Assembly: GCA_036571765.1 (NCBI GenBank)
Contig: BROE01000020.1
Coordinates: forward strand, 6,811,140 to 6,875,139
Length of the DNA stretch: 64,000 bases
Direction of reading: 5' to 3'
Source of the DNA: Plecoglossus altivelis
Lineage: Eukaryota > Chordata > Actinopteri > Osmeriformes > Plecoglossidae
Below the pieces are notes generated by a model. That model saw only the letters and a list, made by a program, of their open reading frames with translations. It made no database searches and was not told the origin of the DNA. Made by a program: the position numbers and the translations under genes. This document shows, piece after piece, positions 47,301 to 59,100 of the stretch (position 1 is the stretch's first letter; the number at the start of each line of letters is the position of its first letter).

Positions 47301-50152
47301 CCCAGAGCCCTCCCAGCGGCGCCAACTGCTGTGGGACGGGAGGGGAGAGTTGGAAAAGAGAGGTAGGAAGGAAGATGAACTGTGTTCTGAGGAGGCAGAG
47401 AAGCCTGCAGTGATCTACCACACATGCACTGGTGGTCGCTCTGTCCCACTCTGGGCTCTCCAAGTTCACCATAATCCTCTCCTCTACCTCCCCACAGCCA
47501 GTTACCATAAACCAGTGCAAACTCAAAAAGTCCCCCTCCACCACAATATAAACAAGCTCGCTTTTTTCTTCCATCTCCTGTATCAGTCTGGGCCTGTCTG
47601 TCCCTCCACCCCCCCACCCCCCCTTCTGTTCTCCTACGCTCCCACTCAGCTGGGAACCCAGGAAACAGGCCTCTCTTCTTCCACTGGGCATTGTCCTGCC
47701 TGTAATGAGGCTGGCATAGTGCCAGCCTTTCAGAAGGGCCCAGGGTTTGGCAGTCACGTCGGGCATGGTGGCTCCCTGTCCTGTATCAGGGGGATTAGAC
47801 AGGACTTTTGGATGGCTCATTTTCCCAAAATACCTACTGGATGACCCACACTTTCCCCTCTGTTTTCCTTTCCCACTGTCGGGCCGTGTGGCAGAGATAG
47901 CTAGCTCTGTCTATCTGTAGGAACAGACGAGCAGATGGCATCAGTGGGACTCCGTAGGATGATTGTTTAAACGGACAACACAGGATCGTGTGGGAGGTTT
48001 CGGAACGTCTGGTTAAGAGTGGATATCTGGAAGCACTTTTGCAACTTTTCAGACTTTGCGTTCGACAGCTGACAGCAGCAATGGGTCTGTGCGAGAGATC
48101 ATTCAACAGGAGGGTCAAGCAAAAAGAGATTATAGGAAGTCAAGGGAGGACAGTCGATAGAGGGCAGCCATTTTCCTGAAAAGTGAGAGTGAAACCAGAG
48201 TCATTCAGACAGGCGTTTCTGAGGTAGGAGAGCAGAGGTCAGAATCATGGTGATCATGGAATTAACTGATGAGGCCTCTGTGTGTTCTGTATGTAGGCGA
48301 GATCTCCCTGAAGTAGTGCGTGTGTGTGTGTGTGTGTGTATCATAGGGTATGTCTGTGTGTTCTGTATGTAGGTGAGATCTCCCTGAAGTAGTGCGTGTG
48401 TGTGTGTGTGTGTGTGTGTGTATCATAGGGTATGTCTGTGTGTTCTGTATGTAGGTGAGATCTCCCTGAAGTAGTGCGTGTGTGTGTGTGTGTGTGTGTA
48501 TCATAGGGTATGTCTGTGTGTGTGTATGTAGTGAGATCTCCCTGAAGTAGTGCGTGTGTGTGTGTGTGTGTGTGGGTATGTCTGTGTGTTCTGTATGTAG
48601 GCGAGATCTCCCTGAAGTAGTGCGTGTGTGTGTGTGTGTGTGTGTGTGTATCATAGGGTATGTCTGTGTGTGTGTCTGTACCCAGGGTTGGAAGCCAGTT
48701 ATAGGAGCTCCCTGCTGCTGTTGGGCTGTCTGTGGTTGCATCATGGGAGCCTCATCAGACGCCTAAGGAGCAACAACGGAGGTCAATCTTGATCCACACA
48801 GGTCACACACACACGGTACTCAAACACATCACCAAACACACACGCAGCATACCAACAGAAGGACTGCATACAAAAACGTCACAGTTGGAAGACACATTAA
48901 GTTTTGAGGTCATCTAGAACCCTGTTGTTCTGGCGTGAGGATGGTTCCTCACCATGACTTTGAAGGGACTCTTGGGGACGTTCTCTCCCCCAAAGCGTAC
49001 GTAGATGACATAGTTGCCAGGAGCAGGCGCCGTGTAGAAGATGTCAAAGGTTCCGTCCTCGTTCTCCATCACCTCTGCCTCCACCTCGGTCCCGTCAGGG
49101 GTCACCACGACACATTGCACCTTCCCTTTGCCGGCGCCTTTGGCGTTGACCACGAAGCCCACCTCCTGGCCGATGGCGATGGTGGGGCCGATGCCAGGGC
49201 CTGCGGAAGAGAGAGGTCAAAGGTCAGCAGGAGGTGAACTAACGTAATACTCAGGGGAACTTCCCTCCGCCCCTTCTCACCGGTGACGGTGCACTTGCTG
49301 GCGTCTCCGCTGGCGGTGGCGCGGACCCGGTACGGTGAGGCGGGGATCTCGTCTCCTCCGTACTTGATGACGATGGTGTAGCGGCCGACCTTGTCAGGCA
49401 CGTAGGACACCGTGTAGGTCCCGTCGCCGTTGTCCTGGATACTAGTCTTCTTGGTCTTGCCATCCTGGTCCTGAGGATGACACAGCCAAAGTCTTTAAAC
49501 GCTGACTCCAGAAAAGTAACTGTGCTAAATAAAGAATTTATGCCTCGTAAGTACGTAAGCAAAACGATCCATTAAAATGGCAGCTTCAGAACGGATAATA
49601 AACAATTTGCTCAACCAACAGCCTAATGTTTAACAGTTGGCTCTGCTCAGATAACAGCTCCTAATAGAGGCTGGTGGGTTTCATGCTGGGTCAGTGCTGC
49701 TGGTGAGTGTACTGATGGTGTTGGGTCAGTGCTGCTGGTGAGTGTACTGATGGTGTTCAGATGCTCAGCTCTCCGCGGGGCCTCATCCACTCACTCAAGC
49801 GTGTCCAAAACATGTTGTAGATGCTACAGAACAAAATGGTGATGATTTATATGTCTAAAGCTCCAAGAGGGAGGAGGGAGGGTAAGAGAGCGATGGAGGA
49901 TGGGAGAGCGAGGCAGAGAGATGGAGAGCAAGAGATGAGTCCCCAGCTGAACAGAGCTCCCCCATGCCTTGGCTAAGATACAGCCAGACAGAGGGTCATC
50001 CGTCTCCATGCTAGAGCTCTCCTAGGGCATGTCTACCTCAGAGGACCTCCTTTTGGCAGAACAGACACTCTGACCAGAGGTCCAAAACATTACCAGAGAT
50101 GTGAGCCTGAGCTGGAGGATGTACAATCTCCACATTTACACTTGAAACATAG

Positions 50153-50185
<33 letters not shown>

Positions 50186-53100
50186 GTTGGCTCACAGTGA
50201 TTAGCACTGCCAGTTGGCCCTCTCCTGCATCCTTGGCGTCGATGGTGAACTCCACAGGCAGGCTGGCGGGCACCCCTGTGGTCAGACCGGGCCCGCTGGC
50301 ACGCACCTTGCTGGCATCATGGGTGGGCAGCACGCGGAACTTGAAGGGGCTGCGAGAACAACAACCAGAGAGAATTTTAGGCTTTGAAAGGAAAAAACAA
50401 CCCTTTATTGTGTGGGTGTAAAACTCAATGGAGATTTTGTGCGTATGTGTTAGTACCTGCGAGGGATCTCTTCGTCAGCATACTTGACCACAGCAGTATA
50501 GGGTCCCTCTAAGGAGGGAGTGTAGGCCACAGTGTGGGTCCCGTCTCCATTGTCTGTCACCTGCACTGGCTCTGCCAAACCTGACACACACACGTTGACA
50601 AAGACCAACCTATGTTATGATGGAGAATTGGATTCAACAGTTATTTGAAAGAGCTATGTTTGATCAGTGGTCCTAAAACCCAGAACTGATCGATGACATG
50701 GCGAGGATTATCCGCCCTAGACGTTTCTCACCTTTCGGCGCCATGACGGCGACAGACAGGGGCGCGACGCCAGCCTTACTGCAGTCCACATTGAAGGACT
50801 GTGGGATCTTGGCTCTGACCCCTGACCCCACACCTGGCCCAGTAATCTTCACCTTGCTGGCATCCACCACGTCCTTCACCGGCACCTTGAACGGACTGCC
50901 TGGAGGTGGAAGAAGAGATCGTACAGCATGACATCGCAGGCGAGACAAAACCAAGGATCAGCAAAACAGGTGTCGGAGGAGGATGGGAGCAGACGGGAGT
51001 TAAGTTGGACAGACGCTAGACCGTGTCAGCTGAGGTCCCATTGGTTGACAGTGAACAACTGCTCGTCGTCTCGCTCGGGTACGTGTCTGTCTACTGTGTC
51101 TGATATACGAGTCTGTCTTGTCCCATGCATGTGATTTAGGATGGCTTGTGTAACTTTATACGATCAGCGAAATGTGTGGTCTCGGAACCCGCGGTGAACG
51201 ACAGAGCAAGAATGCATGACAGTTCCATCTACGGACAACAAACTGCTCACATTGCGCATTTAGACGTCTAGCTCTCTGCATCACATGCATACACAATTGC
51301 GTAAACACTTCACACGGTGTAAACAACAATAACAACAGCTGTCAATGAAAGGCTGGGATAGGTTACAAGCTCAGACCCCTCCAGAGAGTGTCCATTAAAA
51401 CCAGCAAGTACGTACTTCACTTTATTCCTTGCTAGTAAAACGGCTAAATCCTCCGGAGATGCAGTTATATAAACCAGACCTAATGAGGAAGCAATCACTC
51501 AAACATCCTTGGAGTCTTCTATCTACTTAGAGGATCATTAAGGATCATTAAAAACCTGACAACAGGGAGAAAACAAAACATGTTTCTATTTGTGGGGTTC
51601 AGAGGCAGTTATTTGGTCTGTGTTTTGACTAAAAAGAGAGACGTAAGGTGTTGTGCAATGGGGCATGACACAAGAGTAGAAGGACTGTGGGGTAACTTGA
51701 GGGGGACAGCCGGGGTGACTGGTGTCTCACCAGGGATGTGCTCTCCTCCGTAGGTGATGTTGACGTCGTACAGCCCAGGGACGTAGGGCACGTACTCCAC
51801 ATTACAGCTGCCGTCCTTGTTGTCCTTGCAAGACATCTTGGACTCTGAAGGCCCCTCCACAGTGATGCCCAGGCCACCGATGCCAGCCCCTCTGAAGACA
51901 GTGAAAACAGACACAGCATTTCTAACGTGGCTTCTTTAGGTGGTTACCACCAGATTTTAGTGGACAACATGAGGATCTCCCGTAAGCTGGTGGCTCAAAG
52001 GACCACAGGAGAACAACACTACTACTTGATCATGCCATCCAGTCTTCCATGCTACAGGATGTACAACATCCTGACGTGCTGGACTCGGATGAAACGCAGA
52101 GGTGGATCAAGTGCTGTGGTGGACATGAGAGTGTGTGCTGGGCCTGTGAGCAGGGGACTCACCTGGTGATGATGGAGAAATTGTTGGGCTTTTCTGTGAT
52201 GGCCTCTTTCAGCCCGGGGCCTTTAGCCAGCACGCGGGTAGGGTCGCATCCCTCCACGGCGGACACTTTGAAGGGGCTCTTGGGCACAGGGGACTCATCA
52301 TACAGGACCTCCACACTGTGGGGACCTAGCGAATGAACACACATGCAGATGCATTTATAAACCTCAAGTGTAAATACCCGCTTTCAAATCAGACCCTGAT
52401 ATCCGCTCAGTGACATGGTGGTTGTTTAGAGAGCAGGGCTGTATCCCTGCAGGGCAACATGGCGTTTACCATTTTCGAAGGGGGTGTACTCCACGCCGTA
52501 GGTCCCGTCGCCCTGGTCCGTCACCTGACAGTCTAGCAGGGAGCCTGACGGGCTCTTGACCCGCGCCTTCACGTGGTCGCCTCCTGTCTTGGTCAGCGAA
52601 CGGGCGTCCACGGTGAAGTCAGTGGTGGCTTCTCGGAACACGGCTGACGAGGGACAGCAGGAGACAGAAACAGGAGTGAGTGAGGTCGTGGCTGGTGTGT
52701 GGTCATGGCTAACATCTTTAGCTCATTGTAGAGCCACATTGGTTCAAATCCCAAGACGCAACTCTCATTGTTACACCTTTCTTGCTCATCTGTCTCTCTT
52801 TTTAAAATAAATCGTACAATGCTGCACGGGTCAGCCGTCACAACATACACATCTCTTCATCACAATCCAACTGCCGCTATGGCTCTTCTCAAAGTCAACT
52901 AGGTGTCGACTAAAGCCTTTCTAACTTGACTGCTCCGTGGCCACGGTGCTGATGTCACTGCTTAGGAATTCCACTGCTGAGACAGTCGAGCACAGGGTGG
53001 AATTTCCAAACAAAACTCCTCCGAACCCAAAGCAGATTTGTTTGTTGCACTTTCCTTTTCTATACAGTCTCCAAATACACACTCAGAGATGGTGTGTGAT

Positions 53101-56100
53101 GTCATGGGAACAGAACATAAACACTGCTCTCTCGGGTGGAAACCAAGTCATGAATGAGTGACAGTTGAGGCCTCTGTGTTCAGCAGTAACAGAAATGTGT
53201 TTTTGAAGCCAACTTCCTAGCTAACCCCAAGAGAGAAGTGTCTTTTTATTTTAAAAAGACGTTTACCTTGTCCCTCCACTCCGGGTCCAAACACCTTGAC
53301 CCTGGAGGTGTCCACTGCAGGATCCACCATCACCTTGGCAGGGAACCCTGGCACAGCCTTGCCCCCGTACTTCAGCAGCAGGGTGTACATGCCGGCCGTC
53401 AGGGGCACGTAGGTGACCGTGTAGGTGCCGTCTTTGTTGTCCACCACCTCCGTCTTGGCCTTGCCTCCAGCTCCAGAGTCAGGCACGGCCTCCAGGGTGA
53501 GCTTGCCAGGCCCGGCCCTGGTGCAGTCCACATTCACCACGTTAGTCTCGCCCACCTTGGCCCGCTTCAGCCCGGAGCCCGATGCCACCACCTTGGTGGG
53601 GTCGAAGGGCATCTGGACGTCAGCGTGAAAGGGCGAGCCGGGTATGTGGACCTCCTCGAACAGGATGTTGACCAGGTACTCTCCAGGCTCGGTGGGGAGG
53701 TAGGAGACGGAGCAGGTTCCGTCCCCGTTGTCGGAACACTCGATCTTGGCCTCGGTGGGACCCTCCACCGTCAAGCCCAGACCTCCTGTACCAGCCCCCT
53801 TGGTGTCGATGGTGAACTCTGCTGGGTTACCCACCAGACCCCCTTTAAGGCCAGGACCAAAGGCCTTCACCTGTAGAGGACCAACATCCCACACAGTCAT
53901 CAGTGATGACGCCTCAACAGTAGGGTGTGAAGGATAGATAAGTCACACAAACTGCTATTTAGATTTACAATAGGATTGGACGAATCCATGGCATGAATTT
54001 AGTTTTATCTTAGCCCAACACAGCAAGCCCTAGGATAGGCAGGCTAGGATAGACAGTCTACCTTGCTGGGGTCCGGAGGCAGCATGGCCTCCACAGGGAA
54101 CGGGCTGCCCTGGATGGGGTGTCCGTCGTAGGTGACGTCCACAGAGTAAAGCCCCTCCTCCTTGGGGATGTACTGAGCAAGACTGCTGGCCTTCCCAGGC
54201 TGGGCCTCCACCGTGCAGGGCACAGCCTTCTGGGTGGGGCTGGTCACCTTGACCTCCAGCCTGCCCTGACCCCCTGCACCCTTGGTGCCGACTGAAAACG
54301 CCTGGTTCTGACCCACCTCCACTCCTGATAAAGGGGAGACAAACAGTTGATGGTTAGTCTTAAGGTTTACTTTCAGTTTAGTCTTCACACAACCCTCAAG
54401 GTAGCTGACAGACTGTCGCAGTATGAATCATGACTTCAGGACCTAGTGCAGAGTACACCAAAGGACTCATTTCTGGTGTACAATAAAAAATCCCTTCAAG
54501 GTGCGCATATGGGAATGTTGGGTGTACTTACTGCCATCCAGGCCGTTCACCTGGACCTTGCTGAGATCCAGAGGGGCTGCCACGCCCACGGTGAAGGGGC
54601 TTTTGGGGATGGTGTCCCCACCGAAGGTGATGATGATCACCATCTCACCCTACCCAGAAGAAACAATAACATTCTACATCAACATACATTTTCTGAGCCA
54701 TCTGAGAACCAAGACGAGAGAACCAGGGGCTCTTCCTAGCATCAACCCTCAGGCCCTCAGCAGACTAACTCACCTGTTGTATGGGTGTGTACTTGACCGT
54801 GTGAGAGTAGTCGTAGTTGTCGATGATGTCAAAGTCCTGGACGGCGTCTCCCTTCTCGGTGCCGGTGAACTTGACGTCCACGGGTGCCTTGCCTGCCCCC
54901 TTGGTGTGCACGGTGAAGTGAGTGGGCTTCCCACATTCCACACCTGGCCAGGGAGGCACAGAGGAACACAGTGAAACACAGTGGCACAGGGAAACAGTGA
55001 CACAGTCCAAGCAGGAAACATGAGTGGATTAAGACCTGACCTTAAGGACCCCTGCGTCCTACACCACAGGCAGGGGTGTGAACGTGAAGTAGAATCAGCA
55101 CGTACCTGAACGAGCCAATCCTGGACCCTCTGCCTTGACCTTGGATGCATCATGGGAGGGCTCAACTTTGACCCTGAATGGACTGACAGGGATCTCCTAC
55201 AGGGAGAAACATCCGGAACATGAGGGGAGGGACAGGTAGCAAGTTCTGTAACCATCTGGGAAGTCAACCCCATTTAATGCTGTACGAAAAATTGGGACAT
55301 TGTGTCTCGTGTGTGTTTCTTACCTGGTCAGTGAAGAGCACCTTGATGGTGAGTCTTCCTGCCCCAGGAGGGATGTACTTGACAGTGATGGTGTCGTTGG
55401 CGTTGGGGATGATGTCAAAGTCTACGTCCTCCTCCTTGTCACTGATGATGTTGGCATCACATTTGATACCCACACTTACGTCTCCTGTGGGAAGCACCAG
55501 AATGGAGTCCAGAGAAGAGAGAATATGTTTGAGAAATTTTTTATTTTTATGATTACATTATTATTTTCAACCAACCAATATAGGTTAGTTACATATATAT
55601 ATTTCCCATACGCAATATACTATTCCCATCCCAACCCAAACCTGTCTGCAACAATTGTCAACATAAGACAAATGGTAACTCTAAATAGGTGCAACATTAC
55701 ATTTTAGGAATGTGTGAGGGAAGAGTGAATAGAAATTAAATTGCCCCCTAACCACCATTTCCCTGGGCTCTGCTAGACTTATAGAGCAACCAAGAGTGTG
55801 TGTGTATGTGTGTGTGTGAGCGCTAGCCTTACCCTCCCCAGCCTCTGTACAGTCCACAGTGAAGTGTGTCGGCTCGTTGGCCTTCAGCCCACTTCTCTCC
55901 ACTCCAGGTCCAAAGACCTTCACCTTCTGAGGATGACTTCCTTTCCCAACATTTACCTGGAGAGAAGAAGAAACGGGGGTTCAACACTTCTTTCCAGACA
56001 TTATAATGTAGTGAGATGGAAACATACACGGGAATTCATCTATGTGAAGATGCATTCACATCCAGACAATTCATGTACATGCTGAAGGACACAGCACAAT

Positions 56101-59100
56101 GAAGACTGCATGACTGAATGAACCAAACAAGACAGTCACCGAGTAAACAGTTTTATTTAGTGTGAGGTCACAAAACGTCCCATCAAGTCAGTCAGAAATG
56201 TTCAGGACAGTGCAGTCTGTAATACATATATATGGATGAAGATTCCTTCCCTCATTGTTCACATCACACCTCTTAGGCAAAAGTTCCTTCTATGAGGATA
56301 TCAAGCATTACAGGTTGGCATTCTATAATCAAAGCAGCTCGTATAAATACTAGTTTGTGGTTCAGACCTTCCATTTAGTCAGACCTGCCAGCAGCCCAGG
56401 TCCTACTGGCACATTCATGGGAATCATTCAACAGTTTGAGATGCGTCTTTTTTGGGATTCCTGTCAGTCCTGGCACACGATGCAAACATGCCTTCAACTA
56501 CTCATGGTATATAAAAAGGCACATAAAAGCTCTTGGCAAAAAGATTATGAACATCAAACTGTGCAGGCAAAAGCTATAAATCAAGTACATATAACTGAGA
56601 TCAGCAAAATAAGGGATCTATATTAAATATTCGCTGGTTGAAACAAGTAACAATTGTAAACAAAACAAGCCATTTCATTTCAAAAAAATTAAATTATGCG
56701 TTTCTCATCAGTATAATCAATTTCAAGAATAGCAATCATCATTAATCTTCCAGTGATCTTATCTAATCATATTGAATTATCAAGGACGCTTCAAGATTTC
56801 ATAGTACAGAGAGCCAAAGTCATTCATTTTCATTTGACATTTGACTATTTTCCATACTGAAATGTTATTCCAGGTTAAAACAAGATCGACTACAAAAAAG
56901 AGAAACAGTCTAAGCTTTGGGAGAGTTCTCACAACTCTGCCTGCCTGAACACTGTTTTATGATTCGACTCTTTGGAAAAGTGTCAATCTTGACATGCATG
57001 ACTTACGACAGATACAATCAAATGGGAGTTGACTGTTGAAAAAGACTGCTGTTCATAAGGTAGTAGTGTATTTGATCATTGACACATGTGCATTCTGATT
57101 TAGCTACCCTGTCACCCCCCAGTACTGAAGCAGTCATGTACCCTTCACTGGCCGTATGTGTGGCGCTCCTCAGTGTAGGTAGTGATCACAATGACTGGTC
57201 GTCTACGTTTTCCTTTCAGACTCTCTCCAGGAGAGGCCTGATTTGATTGGCTTACACTCTGAACAAGGGTTTCTGATTGGGACCAAGCTGGAATGGGAGG
57301 TTCTGATTGGCTTACCCGAAAAGGACTGTTGGGCACGCTGACCCCTCCCCAGGTGACGACCACGGTGTGCTTGAGGGCGGAGGTTGGGGTGTAGGAACAG
57401 GCGTACACGTTGTCCCCTTTGTTCTTAACCTTCACGTCAACTGGAGCTCCCTCAGCATTCTGGGAGTTATGCAGGAGCGTTTTAATAAGAGTGGGTCTTC
57501 AATGGTCTACACTACAATGCACTTAATGTTTTCCATGATTCTTTGGTCCCCCAAAAAATGGAGTCTAATCCTCACCTGCGCTATGATCCTCAGGGGACCC
57601 TTCCCAGCATCCTTAGCGTTGACGGTGAACTCGGCAGGTTTGTTTATGACACAGCCGGTCTTCTCCAGACCAGGGCCATAGGCCTGGACCTGATATTAGT
57701 ATAACACCAACACATTAAGCAGAGCCAGCTTTGCTGTGTCACAGTTTCTGCCAACCCAAGCAAACACTAGAAACCAGATGTAATGATAGGGGGCCTCCCA
57801 GAGGATTTCAGCTGACGGCTACTGTATAATAAGAAGAAACCTAGAGCTCATGCGTGCTCTGCAACTACTTCAACTTTACCATTACCTTCACCAAAAAAAG
57901 GACCATTCTTGCCACACCCCTGCGGCTGGAGCAAAACAGAAAACCCACCAGCACAGCGTCACTTACCTGGGCGGGGTTGTTGGTGCCGTTGTCGGGGACG
58001 ATGTAGGCCATGAAGGGACTGTCCTGGATGTCCTCGTCGTCGCACATGACGTGCACGGCGTACTCTCCCGCCTCCGTGGGCCAGTACTTCACGTCGCACG
58101 AGCCGTCGTTCTGGTCCTCGCACTCGATCTTGGCCTGAGACGGACCCTCTATGGCGAAGCCTGAAGGGAAACGCAGCGCTGGTCAGTACTGGGGAGGAGA
58201 CCCCTTTGGAGGGCCTGATTTCAAAAAGGTCATCATTCCATTGACATTCCACAGAGGAATGTCAATGGAGTTTCAGTGGGGGGGGACCGAGAACTCACCC
58301 AGGACTCCCACATCTGTCCCGATCGATTCTGCCACAAAGTCGGCTGACTTGCCCACGATGCCTCCCTCCAGGCCTGGACCCCAGGCCCTGATCTTCTGAG
58401 GCCCTGCCTCTGGGCCTACCTGTACCTCGAATGGACTGGACAAAACAAGACGCGTTCAAAACACACCCTTTAGTCTGAGGAGTCAACTGTCCTGACTGAG
58501 GAGCCAGACAGTTGGAGTTCTCGCCATTCATCAAGTCTAACCACGTATATTATTATTTCCTATATTATAATCCCTCATAGTACATAGTTCCCGCTCCTCT
58601 TCCGTCAGCGGACGATCCCAAAACAGCCCAAAGCTAAGTGGATCCAAAAAGCAAACTTCCAAACCAGACAGATCCATTTCGCGTGGTATCGGGTTACTGT
58701 TTGTGCTGGAGCGGCTTAAAAAGCACCATAAAACCTCTGGGCGACTGAGGAGGCGTCGCGTGTTAAAACACAAACGCGCAGCTTCTGTCAGCCATTTCAC
58801 CCCGGGGCCTGAGAGGAGCCACCGTTAAAGTCAGTGAAGCCATGCTGACAGGGCTTTGGTGCATGAGGTCACCTGGGAGACCGTCGGCACAGTGTATAAA
58901 CACACACGTGTGCGCACACATACACAAGCACCTCTCAGAGTTAATTCCATCTCCACCCTTCTTTAAGATCTGTAATCCAATCTCCAATGTTGTAAAACAA
59001 CTTTCATTCCCTCTCCTGATGAACACATGGAAAATGCCTTCATGGCTGATAAAACGTCCAGAGGGGTTAACTGCACAGCCACGACACTTATCCTAAATCC

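Larger units (their letters stand above)
48682..55956 (-). other. flnb: flnb exons for repeats 6-15 and hinge 1
   Basis: Exons: 55956-55833, 55484-55324, 55196-55106, 54943-54774, 54649-54532, 54324-54062, 53870-53267 (604 bases, the largest, covering most of two repeats as in mammals), 52643-52470, 52325-52163, 51891-51731, 50899-50732, 50580-50457, 50349-50196, 49470-49281, 49200-48953 and the hinge exon 48762-48682. The hinge exon is 27 codons, phase 0 on both sides, and contains TAQQQQGAP, a flexible Gln-rich linker. Because it is phase 0-0 it can be skipped without a frameshift, fitting the known hinge-1-lacking filamin B isoforms. Confidence 0.93.

Noticed and set aside
46969..47820. 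283-codon open frame on the minus strand in the flnb intron between the hinge exon and the next exon
   Set aside because: Long for chance, but it is Leu/Pro/Ser-rich with no domain pattern. It overlaps GC- and purine-rich low-complexity sequence and lacks matching splice phases or a promoter. No function is claimed; only conservation could rescue it.
48262..48744. 160-codon His/Thr-rich frame
   Set aside because: It is the translation of the minisatellite and (TG)n beside the flnb hinge exon.
53238..53876. 212-codon plus-strand frame
   Set aside because: Antisense shadow of the 604-base flnb exon; the minus-strand reading is clear filamin repeat sequence.
58537..58800. 87-codon minus-strand frame in a flnb intron
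   Set aside because: No recognisable similarity, no splice sites with a matching phase, and ordinary length for chance.
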